64,000 bases of DNA, from positions 3,162,001-3,226,000 of the forward strand of contig CBDHCQ010000004.1 in assembly GCA_965261255.1 (NCBI GenBank), given 5' to 3'. Positions within the stretch are counted from its first letter, which is position 1. Each line of letters starts with the position of its first letter. The translations under genes were made by a program, and so were the position numbers. Of this stretch, positions 45,364 through 53,359 are shown piece by piece. The notes beneath the pieces were generated by a model that saw nothing but the letters and a program-made list of their open reading frames with translations, did no database searches and was not told the origin of the DNA. Origin of the DNA: Bin80 sp965261255. Its GTDB lineage: Bacteria > Bacteroidota > Rhodothermia > Rhodothermales > Bin80.

Positions 45364-45921
45364 ATGGATCAATCATGGAAATGCACGGAACGAAAGTATC
45401 TTGGCGATTTTAAGGTATTCAAGGTGCGCCAGGACGACTGCGTGTCACCTCGAACCGGGCGCACGCACAAGTTTTTTGTGTTAGACACGCCAGACTGGGT
45501 TACAATTGTTCCAGTAACTACCAGCGGTGAGCTTATTTGCATAAAACAATGGCGACCAGGCACAGGAACCGTTGAACTGGAGTTACCAGGGGGCATCGTT
45601 GATCCGGGTGAGTTGCCCCTGGAAGCTGCAAAACGTGAACTTCGGGAAGAAACAGGTTACGTGTCAAAAACGCTCGATCCAATAGGCTCAATGGCTCCCA
45701 ATCCCGCGATCACAACGAATCGGTGTCATTTTTTTCTGGCCAGAGATGCAACTCCGACAGGCAAACAAAAGCTGGATCCAGGCGAAGATATTATCATTAA
45801 TCTGGTTAATGTGCATGACGTGCCACGACTCATTACTGCCGGAATACTTCGACATGGCATCATCATAGCCGCACTTTATCACTACGAGCTATACTTGAAA
45901 AGTGGAAGAACAGGAAAATAA
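45364..45921 (+). CDS. NUDIX hydrolase (ADP-ribose pyrophosphatase-like)
   Basis: About 185 residues from the ATG; a TTG five codons earlier is also open. The Nudix box is complete: GGIVDPGELPLE followed by AAKRELREETGYV, with the REL and EE-x-GY residues. The preceding VTIVPVTTSGELICIKQWR and the FFLARDATP after the box resemble ADP-ribose or sugar-nucleotide pyrophosphatases. It hydrolyses a nucleoside diphosphate linked to another moiety; the precise substrate is open. The end overlaps the start of the K+ channel gene by 20 bp, so the two are coupled. Confidence 0.87.
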   Translation: MDQSWKCTERKYLGDFKVFKVRQDDCVSPRTGRTHKFFVLDTPDWVTIVPVTTSGELICIKQWRPGTGTVELELPGGIVDPGELPLEAAKRELREETGYVSKTLDPIGSMAPNPAITTNRCHFFLARDATPTGKQKLDPGEDIIINLVNVHDVPRLITAGILRHGIIIAALYHYELYLKSGRTGK

Positions 45922-46726
45922 GGCAGAGCGCTCCGCACAGACCTCCCGTCGTGCGCTTCTTCACGAAATTCTGTTTGAGAGCGGAACTCCACGAGGGAGG
46001 TGGACCGACATCGTTCTCTTTATTCTCATCGTGGCAAGCGTAGTAGCTGTCATGCTCGAGAGCATCGATACGGTGCGGTATCGTCATCAGGATTTGCTGT
46101 TAGGTCTCGAATGGATGTTCACGATAGCCTTCACGGTGGAGTATGTGCTTCGACTATACAGTGCCAGGTATCCCGGGAAATATGCCCGCAGCTTTTTTGG
46201 TGTTGTTGATCTAATTGCAGTGGTTCCGACTTATTTAAGTCTTCTTCTGCCTGGCGCCCAGGCATTGATCGTGATCAGAATTCTGCGCTTAATGCGTGTT
46301 TTTCGTGTACTGAAACTGGTTCAGTACAGCAGAGCCGGAATCCATTTGCTTTTTCTGCTCCAGGAAAGCTGGAGACGGATATGGGTGTTTGTGCTTGCAC
46401 TGGCACTTCTGGTAACGACCATTGGTGCCGTAGCTTATTTAATTGAGGGCCCGGAGAATGGTTTTACCAACATTCCTCTAAGTATGTATTGGGCGGTGGT
46501 CACTCTAACGACCGTCGGATATGGGGATATCTCCCCGCAAACGCCGCTAGGGAAATTTTTTGCGGCTTTGGTCATGATAATAGGTTATGCAATCATCGTC
46601 ATGTCAATCAGTATTGCTGGTCGACATATCAAGCGAACGATACCATGCGTGCGTTGCAAGGAAACGAAACAGGAGAAAGGTGCAGCCTTTTGCAAGCACT
46701 GTGGACATAAATTCCATCAGCACTAA
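45902..46726 (+). CDS. Voltage-gated potassium channel with C-terminal zinc ribbon
   Basis: 274 residues from a GTG start. Six transmembrane segments run from about 36 to 240, with an S4-like helix carrying repeated arginines (IRILRLMRVFRVLKLVQYSR, 125-144), a pore helix and the filter TTVGYGD at 203-209. After S6, at 249-267, there are two cysteine pairs (CVRC and CKHC) forming a zinc ribbon. The channel core is typical of small bacterial Kv-like channels; the zinc ribbon is unusual and could sense redox state or mediate assembly. It overlaps the NUDIX gene. Confidence 0.88.
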   Translation: MEEQENKAERSAQTSRRALLHEILFESGTPRGRWTDIVLFILIVASVVAVMLESIDTVRYRHQDLLLGLEWMFTIAFTVEYVLRLYSARYPGKYARSFFGVVDLIAVVPTYLSLLLPGAQALIVIRILRLMRVFRVLKLVQYSRAGIHLLFLLQESWRRIWVFVLALALLVTTIGAVAYLIEGPENGFTNIPLSMYWAVVTLTTVGYGDISPQTPLGKFFAALVMIIGYAIIVMSISIAGRHIKRTIPCVRCKETKQEKGAAFCKHCGHKFHQH

Positions 46727-46907
46727 AGAATAGGAGCTCTATACGCGAGTAACCACAGAGATTAGGTATATAACTAGCAAGTGCCTTGTCCCCAGGTAAG
46801 GAACAATGAAGGGGAGTTATATTCAGATCCGTATCAGTTTTGCTCCTGCGACCGTGTTTTAGTTGGCCTGAATTTCCGGGGAGTTTTAGTCAGGCTAGCT
46901 GTACCAA

Positions 46908-47435
46908 TTGGACCAACTGGAACAAGAGGTACGCAGAATTGAGGCCGATTTAGCGGCGCTTGCCAGTGAAGCGCCCGTCAAGGTCTTGATGGCCTTCCGG
47001 GGCATTGGCTTGGTAAGCGCGTCAACGCTGATCTTTGAGTTAGGCGATATCCGGCGTTTTGCACATCCGCGTCAGCTGATGGCGTATCTGGGACTCGTGC
47101 CAAGCGAGCACAGTTCGGGGAATCGCACAAAACGGGGTGGCATCACCAAAACCGGCAATGGCCATGTGCGAAAAACTGTCATCTCCGCCGCATGGAAGTA
47201 TACCAGTCCCCCGCGATGCAGTCGGGTGCTAAAAGAACGGCAACAAGCAGTGTCCGCGGAGGTCGTCGGCATAACCTGGAAAGCCCAACGCCGACTGTAC
47301 AAACGCTTTCACAAACTGCGTCAGACGAAACTACCATGTGTCGCCAACACCGCGCTTGCGCGCGAACTGGTCGGCTTTTTGTGGGCAGCGCTGCACTTGG
47401 ATAATCCATTGATCACTCCCAACGTGCGTGCCTGA
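46908..47435 (+). pseudogene. IS110-family transposase, C-terminal remnant
   Basis: The frame encodes the Transposase_20 half of an IS110/IS1111 transposase: LMAFRGIGLVSASTLIFELG, FAHPRQLMAYLGLVPSEHSSG, and the terminal RTKRGGITKTGNGHVRKTVI. The N-terminal DEDD catalytic half is absent, and an in-frame stop sits at 46896-46898, just before the fragment. It is therefore a truncated, immobile remnant. It opens a run of four insertion-sequence remains reaching 50.5 kb. Confidence 0.85.
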
Positions 47436-47734
47436 GTCATGGCTTATGGGGAAGCGATTGGCACGGTAGGAGAACCCACGGAAATTCCTTGCGCTAGTCG
47501 ACAGCTTGCCGATGAACGCGCGTTTTTAGATCGTGGCAGCTCCATACGAAACCGAAATCATGCGTTACCGTCCCTCGAGACCCAACACGCGAATACCAGA
47601 CTGATTAGCCGTCGAAGCCGCCATCTCGCTTCTCCATAAGTCCATAATATTCATCTCCCCTCAATGGGAACCTTTTTTGAGCTGGGCAAAGACTGTGTAT
47701 TGGTCTTTTTTGCAGGTATTGACAGTGTAAAGCC
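47436..47734. other. Spacer between IS110 and IS1380 remnants
   Basis: About 300 bp without a supported gene. The first part probably belongs to the IS110 element downstream of its transposase. A terminal inverted repeat of the IS1380 element should lie near its right edge, but no match to the sequence after 49418 could be made out by eye. Confidence 0.4.
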
Positions 47735-49418
47735 TTGTTTTCTGCGATTGGATCGGGCTTGCACGGACTTTCGAATCTGTTCAACAAATTCCCCCTTATG
47801 GTGAACTCATATCCAAGCTTGGGTGAGCCGCTTTTTGTGCTTCCCAGCAACCGTTCAATCCAGATCAAATCGGCTGGCAGCAGCCGTACGAGCTCGGATG
47901 CGGGAGCGTTGTTAATGCGGTAGGTCATTGATCGAACGGGGATCGTCAAATTTTTGGAGGATCGGTTGTACGATCCCCGGGATCCGGATCGTATCAAATA
48001 CCCGTTGGCGCAGTTGCTTATGCAATGGCTACTCCATTTGATTCAGGGCTGGGGTGGATTGTGGGCGGAGCAAGTGCGTATGGATCCATCTCTTAGCGCA
48101 GCGAGCAATCCGAGACGTGGGGATGGGGTAGTCGATTCGGGGGGATTAGCGTCGCAGTCCACGCTGTCGCGCCTATCATGTCTGCTTGGCAGAAAGGAGA
48201 ATCTCGCCGTCCTGCGGGCCACGGTTCTGAGACTGGCGACGGAGCATCTGCTGGTCAGCAACGGGGGCAAGCGTCGCAAGGAAGTGGTCGTTGACGTGGA
48301 TGCGATGCCGCTGGAGGCGCACGGCAAGCAGTCAGGCAGCAAGTATAACGGATACTACAAGCGTACGGTTTTTCTGCCCTTGTTTGCTTCGTGTGCAGAG
48401 ACGGGGGATGTGCTTGGGGCAGAGGCGCGTCCGGGCACGCAGCGGGAAGTCACCGACTGCGAGGACTTTATTATTTCCATTGCGAAGGGGTGCGCAATCA
48501 CCTTGCCGATCGCGTCATTGTTCAACTGGATGCGGGCTTTAACGGTAAGGAGCTCTATACTCGCCTGGAAGCAGAAGCGGTTTATTATCTGATGCGTCTT
48601 CGCAAAAACGCGGTGCTGGACGAGATGGCGGCGCCGTATCTGAGCGATCGTTCGTCTGCGCAGACGGAATACTTTGAATTGTCGTATCAAGCGCAGTCTT
48701 GGGCGCGTGCCCGCCGGGTGATTCTGGTGGTGAAGCCCCGTCCGGGGGAACTGTTTAACGATCATCACTTTTTGATCACGAATCTGGGCGAGGAGTTGTA
48801 CACGGGGCAGGAGCTGGCCCTGCTGTACAGTCGGCGCGGCAAGGCAGAGATGCATCAGGGGTAGATGAAGGCCGCCTGTGAGTTGTCGCTTCCGTCCTCG
48901 CCCCGTCCCAAGTCGCATTACCGTCAGGTTCCGATTGTGCGCGAGGAAGCGCCGGAGGCCGAAGCAAGTGCGCGGGAGCCTGAGATTCGCGCAGAGAATG
49001 AAGCCTATCTTCTCATCCAGCTACTGGTCTACCAGTTGATCCACAGTGCTCGGAGTCTCTATCACAGTCCACCCCCACCGCTGGAACCTGAGCCGGATGA
49101 AGAACCCCCGATGCAGCGCACGGCGGATCTGTGTGAAGCAGCGCCATCTGGAACCCCGTTGGAAGAATCCCTGGATCTCGTCCCGGAGACCGCGATGGAT
49201 TCGTCTGCCAGTGTGCAGGAAAGCACTGCCCTGATCGCGGAAGAAGCGCCGCACCTGCACATTCACTCCTTTAGACTTCAACTGCTGAAGGTCGGGCTGC
49301 GCTGGCGCGCCATGGTCGCTATGTGACGTATTATATCGCCGCGTCCGCGATGCAGGCGTGGCAGCGTTTCTGGAGCCACTTTCAGCAGTTGCGCTGGTAC
49401 ACGGTGCCTGACTTCTGA
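47735..49418 (+). pseudogene. IS1380-family transposase, broken by nonsense and frameshift changes
   Basis: Reading across frames gives an almost complete IS1380 transposase: SSDAGALLMR near the start, FLEDRLYDPRDPDRIKYPLA, the first catalytic region VVVDVDAMPLEAHGKQSGS, VIVQLDAGFNGKEL for the second, YSRRGKAEMHQG with the last acidic site, SSPRPKSHYR, and a C-terminal AASAMQAWQRFWSHF. It is interrupted by TAG near 47921 (in place of a Glu codon), a frameshift near 48490, TAG at 48862-48864 and another frameshift near 49310. The frames at 47954, 48391 and 48865 are parts of this single ancestor. It cannot make transposase. Confidence 0.87.
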
Positions 49419-49480
49419 CCTCGCGTATCTCCGCCGAGATGCCCCTCGGAGCGAATTCTTAAAACAAGGAACACCACCGC

Positions 49481-50467
49481 ATGGGATCGGACGGTACCTG
49501 CGGCGCGCACAGTCCTGGAATTTACTCAGATCCAACGGAAAATACCCCGCACGGCCTCATTCTCAGCCCAGATCAGCGAACACTACGCCACAATTCTTAC
49601 TCCACACTAACAGCCCCAACGAACCCCCAGTCAAATGCACTTGCTGGTGCATGGATAAAGGTCGTGATGAATAATATGGTATTTGATCCTGGGGATCGGG
49701 AGGTCATTGAGCTCAACGATCACCTGGAGGTATATGAGGTTCGGGCAAAGGAGGAGGTTCGGATCTATTGCCGTTCCTCGCAGCGGGGGAAGAAGGAGCG
49801 GGCGATGATTGCCCGTCGCAGGGAGCGATTTGAGACACAGTTACAGCAGTTGGACGAAGGGCTATCCCGGCCGCGGACCCGGAAGCGACTGGATCTGGTT
49901 CGGGCACGGATTGATCGGATGAAGCGGGACAGCGACGGGATTGGGCAGCACTACGAGATTGACGTGATTGCAGATGAGGAGAAAAAAAACGCCGTGGAAG
50001 TCAAGTGGACGGCCCAGCCCAAAGACAATACCATGTGGACGGATCCGGGAACGTACATATTGCGATCCAATGTGAAGGAGTATACGACCGAACAGTTTTG
50101 GCGGACGTTTGTGCTGCTGACCGATCTGGAAGCGGTCTTCCGGTCTCTGAAAAGCGAGTTGGGATTGCGTCCGGTCTTTCACCGGACGCAACATCGCGTC
50201 GAAGGACACCTGTTTATCACCGTGCTTGCCTATCAAGTCGTACAGGTCATCCGAACCCGCCTGCGGCAAAAACGCGTGACCTGGTGCTGGAATACGATTC
50301 GCAATCATTTGTCCCCGCAACGGCGAGCAACCTACACGCAAAAACTCAAGGAAGGAGGCGCCGTGCACACGCGAGTCACCTCCGAACCCGGGTTCTATCA
50401 GCGGGAGATCTATGAAGCATTAGACATAGATCCGATCCCTTTACCCACCGTATCCACAACCGTCTGA
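49481..50467 (+). pseudogene. IS1634-like DDE transposase, C-terminal remnant
   Basis: The frame is 328 codons, but only the part from about 49650 resembles a transposase. The signature is in the C-terminal half: GTYILRSNVKEYTTEQFWRT, then LTDLEAVFRSLKSELGLRPV and HRVEGHLFITVLAYQVVQVI, the last acidic site and helix of IS1634/IS4-like enzymes. The first catalytic aspartate and the N-terminal domain are missing, and the first 55 codons look like unrelated sequence in frame. It is a truncated remnant; a basic helical insert (RGKKERAMIARRRERFE) is retained. Confidence 0.78.
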
Positions 50468-50508
50468 ACAAAAACTCCAAGTTCCCGTAGTGCCCTAATG
50501 GACCCAAA

Positions 50509-50528
50509 ACAGGCCAAAATCGGCCTGT
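50509..50528 (-). terminator. Possible intrinsic terminator downstream of the GH4 gene
   Basis: A perfect seven-base stem (ACAGGCC with GGCCTGT) and six-base loop. Read on the minus strand the stem ends in a run of four T (one within the stem) and lies about 110 bp after the GH4 stop. The short T run makes it a moderate candidate. Confidence 0.45.
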
Positions 50529-50640
50529 GGCTGCACCAAAACCAGTTTTTATGTCAAAGTCGGGTTGGTGGAAGGAAACAACCATAAGGTATACGAAAAA
50601 GTGTTCAATTAGTGCAAGTTTAATTGAGCTGCGCAACCAA

Positions 50641-51993
50641 TTACGCCAATTCGGGCAGTGCATCCGCTTGCAGTCGGCACATTTCAGCAAGGAAACTGGC
50701 CGCGCTCCGATAGGAGTGAATAGTGGGATCAAGCAATAACGCCTGCAGAAGGGTATGTCGGCTCTTGTCAGCATAGGCATCTACCAGCAACCGATTAATG
50801 GAACATTGGGTGCGCAGCAAGGCCAATACCGGTTCTGGAAGCTGTGGCATGTGCGCCGGATGCACGCCATCGGAGTCCACCCGGGCTGGAACTTCAACAA
50901 TTGCGTCCTCGGGCAACCCCGGGACCGCTCCATGGTTGACGACATTGACCGCGTCCAGGGCTTGTGCATGGCCAGCGGCCATGCCTTCCATTATAGGGAT
51001 GGCGAGCTCTCCGGATGGCACCAGAGGGTCAGCGTCCAGGCCTTTCGTTTCCTCACCTGCGCGGCCAGGGCTAAACAGGGCATGTTCGGTGGCTTTTTCG
51101 TGCAGGTTGTAAATCCATTTCGGCACCGGTCCGGTTTCCCATGGATGGCCGTCGACCGGGTCATAGTAAAACTGAAGCAGTGAGCTGCCCAGAAATTCTG
51201 CGGCCCATCGGATATACTCACCGATATGGTTGGTGCCCGGCGAGGGATAGAGCCCGAATACGCGCAGCAGGATGCGGCTCAAGGCCATTTCATCCCACTC
51301 GCCCAGGGGATGCGCCTTTCGCTCCCGCTTTCGCAACACGGGGTAAAGGTCCTCGCCGGTGGATCGCCGGGTAATGGACTGGAACCAGGTAATATGGTTC
51401 AGGCCGCTGGCCCGCGCATCAATATCATCTGCCGGAATATCCAACAGGCGGCTAAGCTGCTGTTTTCCATGAAACACGCCGTGGCACAGCCCAATCATTC
51501 GAACAGACGACAATCGCGTCAAGGCTTCACACAGTTTGGTTAGGGGATTGGTGTAATTGAGCAGCCAGGCATTCGGGCAGACACGCTCCATGGCCCGTGC
51601 AATTTTAAGCATTGGCGGCATGTTGCGCAGCGCATGGAACAGACCGCCCGGGCCGCCATTTTCTCCATAGATCTGGTTAAACCCGAACAAACGCGGGACA
51701 TGAAAATCCTGCGCCCAATAGAAGTAGCGCTGGCGCTCAATCGCGACGACCACATAGTCTGCCCCATCCAACGCCTGGGCCAGGTCAGTTGACGCATGAA
51801 TGGACATCTTGCGTCCAAGCCTTCGCGCGACGTTTTCCGCATAGGCTTCCATCGCTGGCAGACGCGCTGCACTGACATCCATCAGCATCAACTCAACCCC
51901 TAGCGCGCAGAGTGTGTCACTGAGGCAGACATCGCGGATCGTCGCCGGGCCAAACTCCCGGCTTCCCGCACCCACAAGTACTATTTTGACCAT
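50641..51993 (-). CDS. Glycoside hydrolase family 4 (alpha-glucosidase / alpha-galacturonidase type)
   Basis: About 450 residues from the ATG at 51993. The frame opens 14 codons upstream, but those codons lie partly inside the adjacent ISL3 terminal repeat. The NAD-binding GxGS is at the start (KIVLVGAGSREFGP), DGADYVVVAIERQRYF and LLNYTNPLTKLCE follow, and the metal-site cysteine motif is GLCHGVFHG. GH4 enzymes use NAD+ and a divalent metal in a redox-elimination mechanism. The CHGV form is reported for uronic-acid-acting members, so an alpha-glucuronidase or galacturonidase is a reasonable guess, not a certainty. It is divergent from the CehA-like gene. Confidence 0.87.
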   Translation of the reverse strand: MVKIVLVGAGSREFGPATIRDVCLSDTLCALGVELMLMDVSAARLPAMEAYAENVARRLGRKMSIHASTDLAQALDGADYVVVAIERQRYFYWAQDFHVPRLFGFNQIYGENGGPGGLFHALRNMPPMLKIARAMERVCPNAWLLNYTNPLTKLCEALTRLSSVRMIGLCHGVFHGKQQLSRLLDIPADDIDARASGLNHITWFQSITRRSTGEDLYPVLRKRERKAHPLGEWDEMALSRILLRVFGLYPSPGTNHIGEYIRWAAEFLGSSLLQFYYDPVDGHPWETGPVPKWIYNLHEKATEHALFSPGRAGEETKGLDADPLVPSGELAIPIMEGMAAGHAQALDAVNVVNHGAVPGLPEDAIVEVPARVDSDGVHPAHMPQLPEPVLALLRTQCSINRLLVDAYADKSRHTLLQALLLDPTIHSYRSAASFLAEMCRLQADALPELA

Positions 51994-52017
51994 ATCACCG
52001 CTGGAGCTTAGAAATAA

Positions 52018-53355
52018 GGGGCTTCCGTTTTCCAAGTGGGTAGGATGTCAGAATTAGGATGAACGAGTGTTAGTCGTAAAAGGTTTGGGATTGATTTCGT
52101 TGTTATTTTGGTTCTGTTTTTCGATTCAGTTCAAATTTCATCATCTATGGCTCTACGGATTGAAGATATCAATCATCTATTAGGGATTTCCCCTCCGTGG
52201 GAGGTCTCGGAGATCAAGCAAGATAAAGCGAAATTCACGGCGGAGATTCACGTGGTCTGTTCGGACCGTTCAGTTCTTCGGTGTCCAGACTGTGACAAAG
52301 TCTGTCCGGGTTACAATCATCGTCTTCGGAAGTGGCGTCACACGGGGATCTGCGACTATCGGACGCAAGTGGTGGCGCACGTTCCACGGGTAATGTGTTC
52401 GGAGCATGGGATCAAGACTGTTTCGGTGCCCTGGACAGAAGCGCGCGTGCATTTTACGACGGCGTTTGAGGCGCGTGTAATCGAGTGGTTACAGGATGCC
52501 ACCAGTATTTCGGCCGTGGCTTCACGGATGGGGGTGAGTTGGACGATGGTTGCCCATATCTGTGTGGATGAAACCTCCTCCAAAAAGGGGCACAACTACA
52601 TTACGGTGGTCTCGAACCCGAAGACAGGCACGGTGCTCTATGTCGGCGAGGGTCGCACGATTGCGAGCTTGGAAGGCTATTATGATGGATGTTCGTCTGC
52701 GCAACTGGATGCTCTTGAAAGTGTGAGCGTGGATATGTGGCCCGCGTACATCTCAGCCACAAAAGCACGGGTTCCAGGCGCAGACGAAAAGATTGCATTT
52801 GACCGTTTTCATGTGGCCAAATACATTGGAACCGCCGTGGATGAAGTTCGCCGACAGGAGAACCGGGAATTACGTAAACAAGGCATTGAGGATCTTATCG
52901 GGACCAAGTATGATTGGCTGACCAATCGGAGGAACATGTCGGTTCGACAAAAGAAACGATTCCAGCAATTAAAGACCAGTTCGCTGAAAACGGCTCGGGC
53001 ATGGGCCATCAAGGAACTGTCCCAGAAACTGTGGCTTTATGTCCGTCGCGCCTGGGCGCTCAAAGCCTGGAAGCGGTGGTTATCCTGGGCGATGCGTTGT
53101 CGGCTTGAACCCATGAAAAAGGCGGCCAAGACCATCAAGACGCACCTGTGGGGAATCCTTAATGCCATCATTCCAAAAGCCAGTAACGGTCCGGCGGAAA
53201 GCATCAACAGTCGCATCAAAACCGTAAAAATTCGTCCCCGTGGATTCCGAAACAAACAGCGGTTTGCCAACGCCATTTACTTCTATCTCGGAGGATTGGA
53301 TCTCTACCCCGCAGGTTTACGAAAACAGGTCGCCCACTCTTAAAAGCGAAGAGCC
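52018..53355 (+). mobile_element. ISL3-family insertion sequence with terminal repeats and target duplication
   Basis: The element is bounded by inverted repeats at 52018-52040 and 53333-53355, 16 of 23 positions matching when one is reversed; the shared core is CTTC then TTTT then AGTGGG. Flanking sequences are AGAAATAA on the left (52010-52017) and AGAAATGT on the right (53356-53363), matching in six of eight positions, as expected for the 8-bp duplication typical of ISL3. It lies exactly between the divergent GH4 and CehA-like genes, so both now have IS DNA immediately upstream. Confidence 0.78.
52147..53343 (+). CDS. ISL3-family transposase, probably with an internal deletion
   Basis: About 398 residues from ATG 52147; a longer frame starts at 52108. 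The N-terminal zinc-finger region has CPDCDKVCPGYNHR, a helix-turn-helix follows (ISAVASRMGVSWTMV), then the catalytic domain with DETSSKKGHNYITVV, VSVDMWPAYISA, FDRFHVAKYIG and the terminal acidic region PAESINSRIKTVK. Compared with the family the segment joining the helix-turn-helix to the first catalytic aspartate is shorter by about 20 residues (SWTMVAHICVDE), suggesting an in-frame deletion. The stop codon lies in the right terminal repeat. Activity is doubtful. Confidence 0.82.
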   Translation: MALRIEDINHLLGISPPWEVSEIKQDKAKFTAEIHVVCSDRSVLRCPDCDKVCPGYNHRLRKWRHTGICDYRTQVVAHVPRVMCSEHGIKTVSVPWTEARVHFTTAFEARVIEWLQDATSISAVASRMGVSWTMVAHICVDETSSKKGHNYITVVSNPKTGTVLYVGEGRTIASLEGYYDGCSSAQLDALESVSVDMWPAYISATKARVPGADEKIAFDRFHVAKYIGTAVDEVRRQENRELRKQGIEDLIGTKYDWLTNRRNMSVRQKKRFQQLKTSSLKTARAWAIKELSQKLWLYVRRAWALKAWKRWLSWAMRCRLEPMKKAAKTIKTHLWGILNAIIPKASNGPAESINSRIKTVKIRPRGFRNKQRFANAIYFYLGGLDLYPAGLRKQVAHS

Positions 53356-53359
53356 AGAA

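Noticed and set aside
53240..53359. 40-codon N-terminal extension of the CehA-like protein
   Set aside because: These codons lie mainly in the ISL3 element, and the signal peptide begins at 53360.
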